NCBI GenBank assembly: GCA_020746875.1
Contig: JAGTJL010000020.1
Location: forward strand, 248,001-312,000
Direction: 5' to 3'
DNA length: 64,000 bases
Origin: Rhexocercosporidium sp. MPI-PUGE-AT-0058
Lineage: Eukaryota; Ascomycota; Leotiomycetes; Helotiales
The notes beneath the pieces were generated by a model. It searched no databases. It worked only from the letters and a program-made list of their open reading frames with translations, and had not been told where the DNA came from. This document shows, one piece after another, positions 42,811 through 55,398 of the stretch (the stretch's first letter is position 1; each line of letters begins with the position of its first letter). Made by a program: the position numbers and the translations under genes.

Positions 42811-45800
42811 ATGGCCGCCATTCGACCAAATCCGCGACTGCAGGTCGGCTCAGCATCATGGGTAGCTGAAGAGCGGTCTTCTGCGCTCCAGATCGCAGAG
42901 GCAGAGACGGAGGAATTCACATTCTCTGCGAGAAACGAGGTGGATTGGCTGAATGAGCATATGGCGGAGATCTTCAGTAAAAATCAGGTGTAGGTAAACA
43001 AGCTTCCATACATTGGCTATACTGACAATTGCTGCGCAGTAACGTTGCGGAGATATTCAAAACCCCTGGGAAATTACGGGGGAAGACTCCTAGGACCGTT
43101 CGAAAAGGCAATCCTTTAGAAGCGCGTGCTGTAAGTGGGATGTACGCGAATTGAAGATATCCACTAATAATATATAGCCATTATCCGATGTATTCTCTGC
43201 AACACCACAGGCCCGAGCGAGTCCCTTCAAACAAATACATTTCGAACGACCAGTATCGACCTTTCGTGTTGCTGAGGATGACCCTATGGATGAGGATGAG
43301 CAGGTTCTACCCAGTACTTCCAAGATCCAACACAAATCACCACCGAAATCTATACATAATACCTTCGATTCGGGATACCATGGTAGTCAAGCAGATGACG
43401 CGACACAGGCAACTCAGCCCAACGATCCATTTGTTACCCATCACACATACCAAGCTCGAGTTTCCCCCGCGAAACCTGAGCCTATCGAGTCCCCCGAGTA
43501 CCCAGAGTCAGAATCCGATTCCGACGAGAATGTTGTGATACTGGGTCGCGATTCTGAGGAGCCTGAAGAACGCCGTACGACTGAAGGATCTTTCCAGTCT
43601 GCAAGAGAGGAACAGACGCGTACCGCGACTGAAGCTCCTGCAACGGAGGCTGAGAAAGAGGAGACACATATCCACCAAGAATCCGAACAGCCCTCTTATC
43701 CCGTTCTTGAATCACCAATCGAAATGCGAACTGTGGGGCCGGCATCTCCACAGAAAAGGTCACCCGTGAAGTCTTCCCCAGTGAGGCAATCACCTGCCAA
43801 ATTGTCACCAACAAAGGATATGCAGCTTGTTGCTGAAGAGGCCGAGGAGGATGTACCAGAGGAAGAAGACGCGCAAATGGATGATGTGCACTCCCCAGAC
43901 GTTCACTCACCTTCTGACGGATCCAGCCCGCTAAGGCCAATCGTTCGGAAGAGCAGTCTCAACTTTGCTTCGTTGCCAGCCCGAGAGCCATTGACGACCA
44001 AGAAGAGCATTGGAAATCGAATTTCCCGGACCAGTCAGCTAGAGCAGTCGCGAACCAGCTACTATGGCAGACAGACTGGTGGCAAGAGTCTGGGAAATGT
44101 AATGCGCGATGATGAAGACGGTGACGATGAAATGGATGTCGACGAGCCTACTAAGGATGATACTGACACTAAGATGTCACGTCTTCACAATAAGACCTCG
44201 ACACAGAGACTCCAGGATCAAATCAGCATGCTGGGACAATCCCAGTCGAATGTCCGCCCATCAAAGTCCTTTGCCAGTAGCAGTATGGCTCAATCACAAG
44301 CAAGCCAAACACTACAAGGTGCACCAGTCCAGGAGCCACGACAAAAATCACCGGAGCGACAGAAGTCACCAGAAAGGAAATCTCGCCTTCCGGGAGCATT
44401 CCCAGATGATGAAGATGATAGCTGGATTGGACCTCCACCCCAGGCCGCGGTCGAGCCTTCAATTTTCAGCCCGAGACCTCCAATCACCAAGAGCCACACT
44501 ACAGATGTGATGGAGCAGATACATGGGAAGGAAAGTGTCGGTGGAGATCAATTCAATATCCCCAAGCGAGGCAATCAGCAACGAAATCCATCACCTGTTC
44601 GAGAACCAATTATCCCAGAACGGACCACCAGCACACTTGGTCACATGAAGTCAGTTTCAACCTCTGTTCTCCGATCGCCAAAGAAGGCTGGAGACTCTCC
44701 AGGCCAGAAGAAGGGTATCTCAGTATCAAACCCTACTCCATCCATCCATACAATCGACGAAGGCCGTACAACTCCACCGCCCAAATCACCCTCAAGAAGC
44801 TACAAGGGCAGTCCATTGAAGGCAGCCAAGGACAAGTTCTCGTCTATTCTCAAGACATCAAGAGGATTGTTCGCCAGCAGCGCTGCCGTGAGTGCCGAGG
44901 CTAAATCTTCCGCGCTTTCGCCTTCATCCTCTCGTATGGGCATCAGGGATAACCCTTCCTTGGAAGATGTGTTGTCTCAATCTAATAACAGGAACCCCGT
45001 TTATCCAAACCTCGAGAATAACTACATGAGCAGCCAACAGTCTTTGCATGTCTCCAACAGTCCTCCAAAGGCGAGTGCACGCAAAACACGGGCTTCGACT
45101 GAGAGAGAAGAGAGGAGGAAAGAGGAAGACGCCAGAGAGGCAAAAGAAATGAAGGATGCCCAGAAAATGAACGACCAGCTAGAGAAGGCTCGTATGAAGG
45201 TTCGAGAAGATGCAAGAGTCTTCCACATGGAGCAGGAGAGAGTTGCGGCGATGCAAAAGGAGATCGCAGCCAGGAAAGAGCAGGAGAAACAAGCAAAATC
45301 AAGCCAGGTTGAGCTCCCAAGACCAACTCGAACCAGCCCTCGCAAGACAAAAGCTCAACTGGAGGCAGAGGGAATTGCAGCGGCTGCTGCCAGTACCGAT
45401 GAACTCGCCGGCAGAGATGTAGATATGTCAGAGTCCTCAGCATCTCAGGCAATGCCTCCTCCGGCCATTCCTCGACCGAAGTCCCAGATTGGCAGACCTG
45501 GGGCAAAGCGACCCTTGAAGCCAGCTGCAAAAGAGCCGGCCATCAAGGGCAAGCCTACCGTTATTCGGGTCGACACTGGTTCTCAACGCGGCCACCATCA
45601 TCACCCCTCCAACTCGACACTTGCGGCCTCTCTCCAGGACTCCTTGGCATCTTCCCAACAATCCGCCCCAGTCCAAGGCTTAAAACACAAGGCGAGCACC
45701 AGCTCCATTCAAAGCAAGGCATCGACAAATAGCTTCAAGTCAGCAGCTTCCAAGGCATTGGAGGCTGCGGCGAGGAAGAAGGAACAGGTAAACACTTTCT

Positions 45801-47145
45801 TCGGTTCCCAGTTGACTTTCACTAACTTCTGTAGGACGAGCTCGCTACGCAAAGAAAACGTGAGGCTAAGCAAGAAGTTGAGCGACAACGAGCTGCTATC
45901 AAGGAGGAAGAGCGACGAAAGGAAGAGCAGCAGCGCCGAGAAGAAGCTGAAAGGCAACGGGAGATGCAAAAGGAGCGTGAGAGGGCCAATGCAGTTGCGG
46001 ATGCTAAGAAGACTGCTTCTCGACAAGCTATTGAGAAGAGACGACTGGAAATGGAAAAGGCAAAGGAGACTCGAGCTCCACCACCAGCCATCCGTCCTCA
46101 ACCAAGTGGCGATCTCGGCCGGGCCATGGACAAGGCTCTGCCACCCGTTCCTCAACAACGAAGTGATCTCGGCCAGTCCAAAGCTCCTCGGATGAATCCT
46201 GGCAATCAACGATCGCAGGAGGAAATGGGCCGCTCTATCAACTCGACAATGCATAACAGCACCAAGGCTCCACCGAAACGACCTCTCCAGCAAGATGCTG
46301 ATGATTACCATTCTCGGCCCACACTGCAGCGTAATGGACCATCCTATCACGAGCAACAAACCAAGCGACCTAGAATGACTGAAGAATTTGACGATGAGGA
46401 TGATCTGACTGAGAACCATCCTAAGATGACTGCTCCTCCCATCCGACAATCGAGTATTCGTCAAAAGGTAGTACTTTTCCAAATTCCTGATTTTCATGAA
46501 GCTAATATTTCCCAGGATGCTCCAACCAAGTCTCTATTCCCCAGCGGATATGCCAATGCACCCCCACCAACAACTCTTCAACGCTCGACACTTATTTCAC
46601 AGCATCAAATGAACCAGTCCAAGCCAGCTCATCCCATGGACATGGCTCAGTTGTCCAAAGCTCCGATCCCATTTGCTTCTAGTTCGAGCCATGCCAATTC
46701 TCAGCCACACAGAACTCCAGCTCGTCCTGGAGCACCGCAGGGAGCGGGCAAATCGGCTGCCAAGTCAGCAGCCAAGTCATCACCAAGATACCAGAATGGT
46801 GAGAACATTGAGCTTCCAGAAATCCACACCGATTCAGAGGATGAGGATTCCGACGCTGGAGGGGACTTTGTAGCTTCGGGCTGGACCGAATCGCCTGCCT
46901 TGCGAGAGAGACTCATAGGCCAAGAAGGCGTTGATCCAGCTAGCATCTTTGGTCTCCCAGGAGCCCTAAACATGGAAGAGGTCTTTAGCAAGAGCAAGGA
47001 TCGCTTCCACAAATTCCGTGCCAGGACATCGAGTGCCAACTGGTCCGGCCAAGATCGGTTGACGGAAGATGAGATCCGCAAGGATATCGAGGCCCGCGAC
47101 AAGTTGAGGAGGCAGGGAGGATGGACTTATGATTCGATGGTTTGA
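42811..47145 (+). CDS. SLI15: Inner centromere protein INCENP/Sli15
   Basis: Five exons (42811-42989, 43040-43130, 43178-45787, 45835-46467, 46516-47145) encode 1380 aa. The N-terminus has NEVDWLNEHMAEIF and the related NVAEIFKTP, like the INCENP segment that binds Survivin/Borealin. The middle is disordered with many S/T-P and SPxR/K sites (KRSPVKSSPVRQSPAKLSP), expected for CDK control. From about 680 and again around 950 run long Lys/Glu/Arg/Gln-rich helices, the coiled coil/single alpha helix. The C-terminal IN-box starts at about 1294: WTESPALRERL, DPASIFG, LNMEEVF. It activates Aurora B (Ipl1) in the chromosomal passenger complex at centromeres and the spindle midzone. Intron 4 (48 nt) is in frame and stop-free, so retention would add 16 residues. 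Confidence 0.93.
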
Positions 47146-48180
47146 GGGTATGTTTTAGTAGGGTTGCTGGCTGGTTGCCACGGTGACGATACATGGATAT
47201 ATCATTTGAGGTCTTTGTACATTTTTGACATGAGATGAGGGGCTGATGGGATGATGGATGGATGCGTGTCAGTATCATGGAAGTGGTGATGTGGTGGGGT
47301 GGTGGTGTTTATGGAGTATGGTATGGGCAGTCTGTTATCGGGACTACTATCAAATGGGGCGCGGGAGTAATGAATATGAACATGATTCTTCTTTCAGCCC
47401 AGTTCTTCCTTCTCTACTCATGCCTGTGATTGGTGCATGTTTGTAGTTGCTTTTGGCGGATGTGCTGGAATTGTGGATGGCCTTTTAGCCTCTGATCTTG
47501 AAGTGCATTATTCGGCCAAGCTTTCGCCACGCGAGGAGGTACCGCGACCTCAACATCACCTGAGTACCTGGGTGTAAGTCGAGATGGAAACTATCCTGTG
47601 CAGTAGTGAGATAGATGCTTCCTGGGTTCATAGCTGTAAATGCTTTTTTTTTAAAGAAAAAGAAGAAAATAATAAAATATAAAAGGGAATGAACAGGTCA
47701 GCGAGAGTCGTCCTGAAATATGTACTGTAGAGGGTAAGCGTCCTTCGTCTTCCTGCATCTTGACTTAGGATATCATCACGTTGTTGTTATTGTTGTTGTT
47801 TATCGATAGTTCAGTCAGTGAACAGGGATGGATGAACTTGTGCGTGCCGGAGCAGGTGTACTGTATGTCCTGTATGCAGAGAAGGTGAATAATTTCGAGA
47901 GTAAAAGATATTCACACGCTTTGTGTCGGCTGACGCCATTCATCTATGTTCTTCGCTTCCATACTGTACCAGATCTATCCATCCAGCCTTCATGCTGAGT
48001 GCAGGCAGGCGCAGCACGGCATTAAGGTTTCTTCTTGCAGCGACACCAATGAACGAACCAGGAGTGCAGCGGTAGTAACTTCTGGTTCGAAGGTTTAAGA
48101 CAAGACAGAAGAATTAGACAGAATTAGACTTACTTTGTAGAATCAGACTCTGACAGCGACGAGAACAAGAAAAGGCTGGG

Positions 48181-48204
48181 AGCAAGAGCAAGAGCAAGAG
48201 CAAG
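48181..48204. repeat. (AGCAAG)4 microsatellite
   Basis: Four perfect hexamer units, about 0.95 kb upstream of the J-domain ATG. Confidence 0.85.
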
Positions 48205-48323
48205 GACCAACCCCAACACCAACTCGAAGATTCTTTGCGTATCTCGAGGTCACTAATACAAACGCGAAACTCTACTTATTACGGTGCTCGATTATAGTCC
48301 TGGTCCTGGTCCTCAACTCTCCA

Positions 48324-48350
48324 CTCCTCTCCTCTCCTCTCCTCTCCTCT
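48324..48350. repeat. (CTCCT)n polypyrimidine repeat
   Basis: About five tandem CTCCT units, a CT-rich tract of the kind found near fungal transcription starts. Confidence 0.85.
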
Positions 48351-48695
48351 ACTACCTACTTATTCCAGGTTGCTCGGTAGACCCCACCCAACCAACCATC
48401 TTGACCTCCCCTCCCCTCCACACCCACACCCACACCCCTCCAGCCACAACCACCACCACCACAACACCACCTCTCCAAGGCGACGCGACAACCCAGAGAA
48501 TTGCACTTCCGAATCCCCTCACTCGTTGGTTGCGTTGCATTGCGTTCGATTTACATTCACCAACACTACCACCACCACCTCCACTACCACTAGCCACCAG
48601 CCACCCAACGAGCTCTCCTACGCCTACTGTACCTACCTACCCGCCTTTTGCTCCTCCTGCGCGTGCGCTCAGACTGAAAGAGCAGATCAGAACAA

Positions 48696-48725
48696 ACCAG
48701 ACCAGACCAGACCAGAACAGAACAG
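48696..48725. repeat. (ACCAG/ACAGA) 5-bp repeat
   Basis: Four ACCAG units followed by two AACAG units, upstream of the J-domain gene. Confidence 0.8.
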
Positions 48726-48817
48726 AGCTTCCCGCCCGCCAAGCGAAGCCTCGTACCTCCAGGCGCAGTACAAGATCGTCCAGTCCAGTCCAGTCCCGTA
48801 CGGACCTTTTTGCTATC

Positions 48818-48845
48818 GACAGACAGACAGACAGACAGACAGACA
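48818..48845. repeat. (GACA)7 microsatellite
   Basis: Seven perfect GACA units, about 310 bp upstream of the J-domain ATG. Confidence 0.9.
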
Positions 48846-49157
48846 AGCAGGGCTGGCTTGGCCAACATTCGTCCTTCCTCTACCTTTTGCTCATCCTCCA
48901 CCTCCATCTGCACCTCCACCACTATCTCCAGCTCTTCTCCACCTACAGCACACCACACCACACCTCGCCGCAGAACCCTTGGACTTACTACCTACCAGCG
49001 CTACGGAGGAGGTCAGCATACCATACCATACCCCCACAGATTACCTCTCTGCGAACCAAATCGTTCCCCAGCAACCGTTCATGAGCTTCCTTCCATCCCT
49101 CCCAACTGCTCAGGTTCACGACTTGTCTGCAATCGCGCTGGATTTGCAGTACACACA

Positions 49158-52100
49158 ATGGTGAAGGCAGATCTCACTCGGGATTACTACGGTGATCTCG
49201 AAATAGCTCCCGGCGCCGAAGTCAGCGAGATCAAGAAGCAGTTCAAGAGACTAGGTAGGCGTTTCTCTCTCTCTTTATGGGCGGTAGGAGGGAAAATGGA
49301 GAAACAGAGATGGCTAACTGGCCACTGCAGCTCTCACATACCATCCTGACCGCAATCCCGGCCGAGAAAATGAAGTCACAGCGAAGTTCCAGAGGATCCA
49401 GTCCGCCCACGAAGTCCTGATTGATCCCACTGAGCGAGCCAAATATGACGCAAATAGGATCAGAGGAGGTTCAAGATATGGAGGCATGTCATCTGGCGTG
49501 AGAGGAAACCCGTGGTCAAACGCTGCATCGCAATACCCTCCTCCACCCAAACCTCCCACTGCTCGACAGAGACCCCCTCCTCCTTCGACGGGTGCCAGAC
49601 GATACGAGAAATTCGCTACACCAAATCCTTCTGCATACCAAGCTTCGCAAGAGGGCCCTCAGGCTAGGAAGGATACGTACGAGGCATGGGAGAAGGTTAG
49701 ACATCAGAAGCCCACGCCAGGAGATGGTGCTGGCCCTGGTCCAGGCAAGAGCTGGAAAGCACCACAACCACCACCGAGAGGCACACCACAGTCAGGACGG
49801 GAGGAGAGCAATGCAAGAAGACATGCCCCACCGCCTCGCACAGGTCCTGGGTTTGAGGAGTTCAGAGAAGCAAATAGCCCGAGACGAAGCCAGAGTACAA
49901 ATACGGCGAATCGTAAGGGTTTTATGCCAAATACACCAGGCGGGGGAGACGAGCCACCAGCACCAATGGGAGCTTACTTCACAGAGCGCAACAAGTCTAC
50001 GGTCCCTCCTGAAGTTCCACCACGAGAGCCACCAGAGCATTTCCCAAGAGAGCCTTCAATGAGAGAGCGTCCTCAATCCTCCAAACCGATCCCCAATCCC
50101 TTGAAGCAATTCCAAGACAAGCCCATGGGCAACGAGCCTCGCATTAGCACGCCATATGCGACACATGGAGGAGAAAAGTTCAATCCTTTTGAGAGCACTA
50201 ACATCAACAGATCCAAGAGCACCCGGGAACGTCACGATCGTTTCGGCGATGAGTATATCCCTCGGACTGAATCGGATTCCAACCTCAGCTCGCCGCAACG
50301 GGCCCGCTCATTTGCTCAGCGCAGCTCTCCGAGAGCTCAGAAGCCGGCGTTCACGGAGACTATCAATCTCGATCCTTCGAGTGAGGAGTCGAGCTCTGAT
50401 GGGTTTGTGCAGATGAATTCCCGTTCTCGTGTTCCTAGGACCAATGGTGCTACGAAGGGAACTGTGAATGGCGCTACTCAAGGCACTCCCACACAAGGAC
50501 CCACTGCTTCGCAGCAACCTGATACTAGTAAGTACGGCATGTTACCGCAATTGTGGAAGAGAAGCGAAGCGTGACATGAACCTCATTCTAACAGCACTCC
50601 AGATGGGCAAGCTCCCCGCTCTGCACGCCCCCAGACTCAACCACCACAGGAGACCACCCGACCAAACGGAGAATCAATGTATGCATATTCAAGTTTTGCG
50701 AATTTTGTCAACTCTGAGCGGCAGCGAGTCCCCAACTTCTCCGTCAAGCTTCCGACAGTTGCGGAAACCGTCCATCCTGAAGAGGATACCACACCGACGC
50801 GTGTACCCTCCAAGTACTTCACGGACGCGAGACCTGTGACACCTCCCAGTGGATTCGCAGTTACGCCGCAGTCTCTCAATGCTTTTGAGGGACTACAGCG
50901 CAATCTCGTCGACCAGCTCCTTACCAACAAGCGTATTAGCAGCTCTGGTGGGAAGAAGTCTGACTCCAACCCTGGGTCTGCTGATGTTCCACGTGTTGGG
51001 ACCGGCGCCCCGGGATGGAGGAGGGACCCTCATTACCCGCATCAAATGCCTCCTGCTTGGACCGAGTCTAGGGATTCTACCACACCGTCGAGCCCGTCCA
51101 AGAAACCCAAGCCGGTCAAGCATCTTCATTCTGTTCACCCTTTTGATTATGAGCGATCCAAACGTTATTGGGACGAATTCAAGAGATACAAGAATCAAGC
51201 TAATCACCCTGACCTCTCATCTAGTTTCTCTTTCAATATCAATGATGAGACGTTCAACCGAACGAGACATCAATCGAATGGCTTCAGCAACAGTGCGGAG
51301 AACATCAGCACCAAATTTACTCCGGAGGACTGGGATGGCAAATTCGAGGCTGGTGCCGATTACTTCAAGCCAGAGGTCAAGACTCGTACACAATCCACTT
51401 CTCGTCCCAGAGGTAGATCGCCTGTCAAGATCCGACCTGTTGATGCCAAGTTTGGGCAACCTCGAGTTGAGTCGGAGGCTCCAGTCGAGTCGCCGGGTGG
51501 TACTAAGTTCTCAGCTGAGGAATGGAGCGAAACTTTCAAGCCACAAACCTTCATGCCAACAACTATCAACCCTCCCCCTCGTACGGCTACGACACCTGGT
51601 AGAAAGCGGACTGGGCCTAGCATTCGACCCACCATGGGTACCGCAGCAGTTGTTGATGATAGCGAGGCCTCTGACGAAAAGCCACTTTTCACTGGTCGGA
51701 AGCATATGCATTCCATGGCTTCAAGCCCAGAGCCTATGGATGTAGATACACCACCCGCTCAGAAGACCGTTCCTGTGTACGCAACCACACCCAATGGCCA
51801 CCTTAATGTCAATACAGAACCTCTCAAGCGAGCTGCCTCAGCCTCGCAGTCACCAACTGACACTGAAGGCCTCAAAGTCAACTTCGACGACCTAAAGATT
51901 CAAGACCTGATGTCCACCCTCGCCCTCCCACCACTGCCTCAACCACCACAATTACCCTCCGCCGAGAGCGAGTTTGAGCGTCCCACCCGTGCCGCCTACG
52001 ATGATTACATCAACCGCTACGAGAAATATATGGGCGAATGGGATATTTTCAATACCAAATACCTACTCCACATGGTAGCTCGCCGTCGTCAGAACGAGAC

Positions 52101-52335
52101 TCTCAAGGAGAAGCGATGGACTGATACTCAGGGTACAGAGATCTACCGACTGGGATTGAAGGAGGACCAGGCTGTTCTGAAGCGCTGGGGGGAGATGCAA
52201 GAGATGCATGAGTTGGTTGTTAAAGCTTTTGTGGTCATGCGTGAGAGAATGAAGACTAGAGAGGAGCGGGAAGGTGTTCCAGTTGGGGCTGCCAATGGGA
52301 ATGAGAGAGCCAGACCGAGGAAGAAGACTCATTGA
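49158..52335 (+). CDS. Large J-domain (DnaJ-like) protein
   Basis: Three exons (49158-49254, 49331-50527, 50603-52335) encode 1008 aa. The J domain occupies about 8-75: DYYGDLEIAPGAEVSEIKKQ, then LALTYHPDRNPG with HPD at 37-39, and ahead ERAKYDANR. The HPD loop stimulates Hsp70 ATPase. The rest is long, disordered and Pro/Ser/Arg-rich. Near the C-terminus is a helical region, AAYDDYINRYEKYMGEWDIF and LKRWGEMQEMHELVVKAFVV. Two similar short blocks recur: KFTPEDWDGKFEAGADYFKP and KFSAEEWSETFKPQTF. The protein lacks the G/F and zinc-finger regions of type I/II DnaJ, so it is a type III (class C) co-chaperone; its client is unknown. The 3' acceptor at 50602 rather than 50594 keeps the frame. Confidence 0.88.
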
Positions 52336-55300
52336 GTGGCGATATTTACGTCGTTTGGGTATTGAATTTTTGTGGAGGCAACGGAATCAGCGAGCGAGCG
52401 AGCGACCCCATAGCGAACACATTTACGACATCACCATACGCCGTCAAAAAGCGGACGAGCGAATTCGGAGCTTGCTCGTCGCGGATCCTTGCTCTTTGCT
52501 TAGGCGAAGCGATACGATATGCGTGGCTGAATCTTCCTCTTTATTTCTCTTTTGTTGTTTTTGCATGATGGATTGATTGATCGCATTGCATGGCACGGAA
52601 GGATGAGGGAGTACTTACTAGCAAGCCAGCGAGCGGTATCTAGAATTTTTTCTTCCTTTTTTCGGTTTGCATTTTTACCTTCTATTAGTGTTTCTTAGGA
52701 TTGATACCCTGGGTTTCTTTCAGCATTCTGCACAGTTGAGACTTGGAAGTCTGTGGTCTGCCTTTTCTCGTCCTCGTTCTATCCGGTCTAGGTGTCCTTC
52801 ATTCTTACTGCCTCTTCGTCTTAGACCTGGGAGGTGTGTACGGATGGATGGATGGATGAATGGATGAGCAAACGAACGAACGAACATATGGATTTCTTTC
52901 AATTCGAATTGGCGGTGAGGGATATGCATGCATGGTTGGTTGGGCGGTTGGTTGGTTTAGTAGATACTACATCTTGTCTTGTAAGATAGTTATGATATTG
53001 ACGTGGCGTGACGCGAATGAGGCTGGGTATGTGGTTGGGGAGCGGCAAATTACAGGTGCATTGAATGGAAGGCGTTTTGGGCGGCGTGTCATCATGAGCT
53101 GGTGGGTGGATGGATGGATGGGGGAGGACAGAGGGTGGAAGGTGGTGATGATAGTTACATAGATGATGTGCCCTGAATGGAATGGAAAATGGAGAATCGA
53201 AATGAGAATACGAAGTCATGGAACTTTCAATGTGAATGACTGTGACATTGGCTTCATTTATGCTGTGATGTATGCGGATCGAAGAGAAAGTGTGTGTTGT
53301 GTATTTGAAAGAGAACTCAAATTATGACATTACAGAAACACCACAATGTGCATGGATCTACGGCTTTAACCATAGTACAGTATGTATGATCATACTTTGA
53401 TACCTAGCGGCAGTGCTCGGGGGGTACTCGAGTACACATATATTTTTAACTTCTCTTCCCACCTCATCCACCTCATCTCCACGGGTCAAATCCCCACCCA
53501 AACCTCCTCCGGACCGGGAGGCACTGCCGCAAGCGGCATCTACGATACCAACAGAGAATGGTTAATTAATCACAAGCGCAAACCCGAGCAGGACGACGGC
53601 GGCCCGAGGAAAATCATGTTCACGTTCCGGGGACTGGGATGTTGGACTTATCACGATCATGGGGGATCACGGGGGATCTTAATGGGGTGTGTATGGGAAC
53701 AGGGTGTTTTATTGCTTTCTTGTTGCAGATGAGAGGGAAGATAAAGATAAAGATGGGGAAGGGGCTACTGCGTTTGTGGGCGCGAGGAAGGCTAGTGTTA
53801 GTACAGCTATTGTTGACTTAAACGACACACGCGAGACCGTAGCTCGGGAACGTTACTGTAACACAGTTGAGTAAACCCCAGGGACCGGTTCAACAACTCG
53901 GTTTTCGACTTACAATTGCCTCCTAATCAACACATCAACACGCTTTAACCCCCTCTAAAGCCGGGGGTTGCGTTGGTTCGTTGGTTTATTCGTTTCTTCT
54001 TCTTCAGAATCAGCTCTACGAGATGGAGTCATGTCCCTTTGTGGCTACTAAGTCGTTTGGCGAAGGTGCTTTGCAATATTACTAGGTGGATCACAAGAAC
54101 GAGTATTCGGTGTGCGTGACATATGGTGTTGGGTTGTGAGGGCGTAGCCGTATGTAAGCTTAAGAATAAGAGGTGCAACCGCGACGTTATAACTCAACTA
54201 TGGAATATGATGCCTGAGCGGGAGCGGGAGCAACAGGCGACGTGCATATCAATACTGTGAATGTTCTCTAAAAAAAAAACCCCCCCCGCTTCGATAATTC
54301 TTCTCTTTCTCGCAAGCCAGCACCACTGGTAAGCAAAGCAAGGCATTTTACTCCACCCCGAAAAAAACAGCGACGTTGAACATCACATCTAGAACACTAA
54401 GAAGAAAAGAAGAGCTAAAGCTGGCTCATGACTGTCACTTCGAACGACCGGGTCATCTAGAGTCGACAACGGATTCAATATGCAAGTCCCAGGTAAATAG
54501 CTGAGTACATGCCCCTCCTTAACCGCACAGTTCACAGTCGCTGCCAGCGTAGGAGGATCCAAATGTTTGTTCAGAGAACATAGCTCGAGCCAGGTATGCG
54601 GAGTTCTGAGAGGCACGGCTACCGTCATTAGATCCGGTCGGCGGTTTGCGGTCAGCACCATTGGATTATAGTTGCTCATGCCGTACAGAATGCTGCGCCC
54701 CGATCGTTGCCGTGGGAATTCGCCTCCGTAGTGACGATGGGGTTTTTGGAGTTGTTCATGGCTTTGGAAATGCCTTTGATTTCGAGAGCAGGAAAATGTA
54801 AATGTTCTTCGTGGTACGAGAATGAAACTTCGACGGTGACGTTTTATACCTCTCGCTTTGTGTTTGCTTGGGCGTAGAACTTGTGAATGATACGAGGTGA
54901 AGTTGGTCAATATTCAATTTGCAGAGTCAAGAGGGACAGAAGTATAATCCATACATGTTATTTGGCAGGTCTCCGATTCCTTGTGATGAAACCGATTTGA
55001 ACGGTATCAGAGGTATTTTGTTAGCGGTTGGTAACGTGATACTGAGTCAACAGAGGGTGTGTTGACTACAAATCGTCAATGTATCGGAAAGAAGGAAGAT
55101 CGTTGCTGCCCGCCAAGGACCTTGAAGACTCTACAAATTAGCCCCAGCTCTGAATTTGATCACCTCTTAAGCCATAGACCTCCTGAGTGTCGTCTCTATA
55201 ATATTAGGAAGCTGAGAAAGGAACAAAGAAGACTAGTTTTTGTGGCTTGAGTGGGGTGGGTAACACTATTTGCTTTTCGAGACTGAGTTACATTGATATA

Positions 55301-55398
55301 TAAATGGAAGCGCGGTGTTTTGGCTGATAAAGACGTTGGAAGCCTACTCTTGATCTGCAAAAGACAGACTCCTACCCATATTCTCTATACATGTACTC
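52336..55398. other. Gene-poor 3 kb
   Basis: Begins with the J-domain gene's 3' flank, which has GAGC (52389-52404), ATGG (52843-52864) and GAAC (52870-52884) short repeats. A run of ten A then eight C lies at 54270-54287. Minus ORF 54389-54910 lacks an ATG at its end and recognisable content. One weak gene candidate, at 53382, is listed separately. Confidence 0.4.
53382..53728 (+). CDS. Weak hypothetical ORF
   Basis: An ATG-initiated frame with STGQIPTQTSSGPGG, ASGIYDTNREWLINHKRKP and KIMFTFRGLGCW looks protein-like for about 100 codons. A GT-AG intron may follow (acceptor near 53727) leading to a Lys/Glu-rich end. No family recognised; could be a relic. Confidence 0.22.

Larger units (their letters stand above)
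47146..49157. other. 2 kb intergenic with microsatellite-rich leader of the J-domain gene
   Basis: The first half is the INCENP 3' flank without features. From about 48180 the plus strand is pyrimidine/CA-rich with several short tandem repeats (listed separately) and overlapping long low-complexity ORFs (48284-49164) that look like composition artefacts. Probably a long 5' UTR or promoter of the J-domain gene. Confidence 0.45.

Noticed and set aside
48284..49164. Overlapping 264- and 266-aa plus-strand ORFs
   Set aside because: Low-complexity translation of microsatellites and CA/CT-rich DNA upstream of the J-domain gene; no domain.
54389..54910. Minus-strand 173-aa ORF
   Set aside because: Its first codon is TTG, internal content is unremarkable and no family is recognised.
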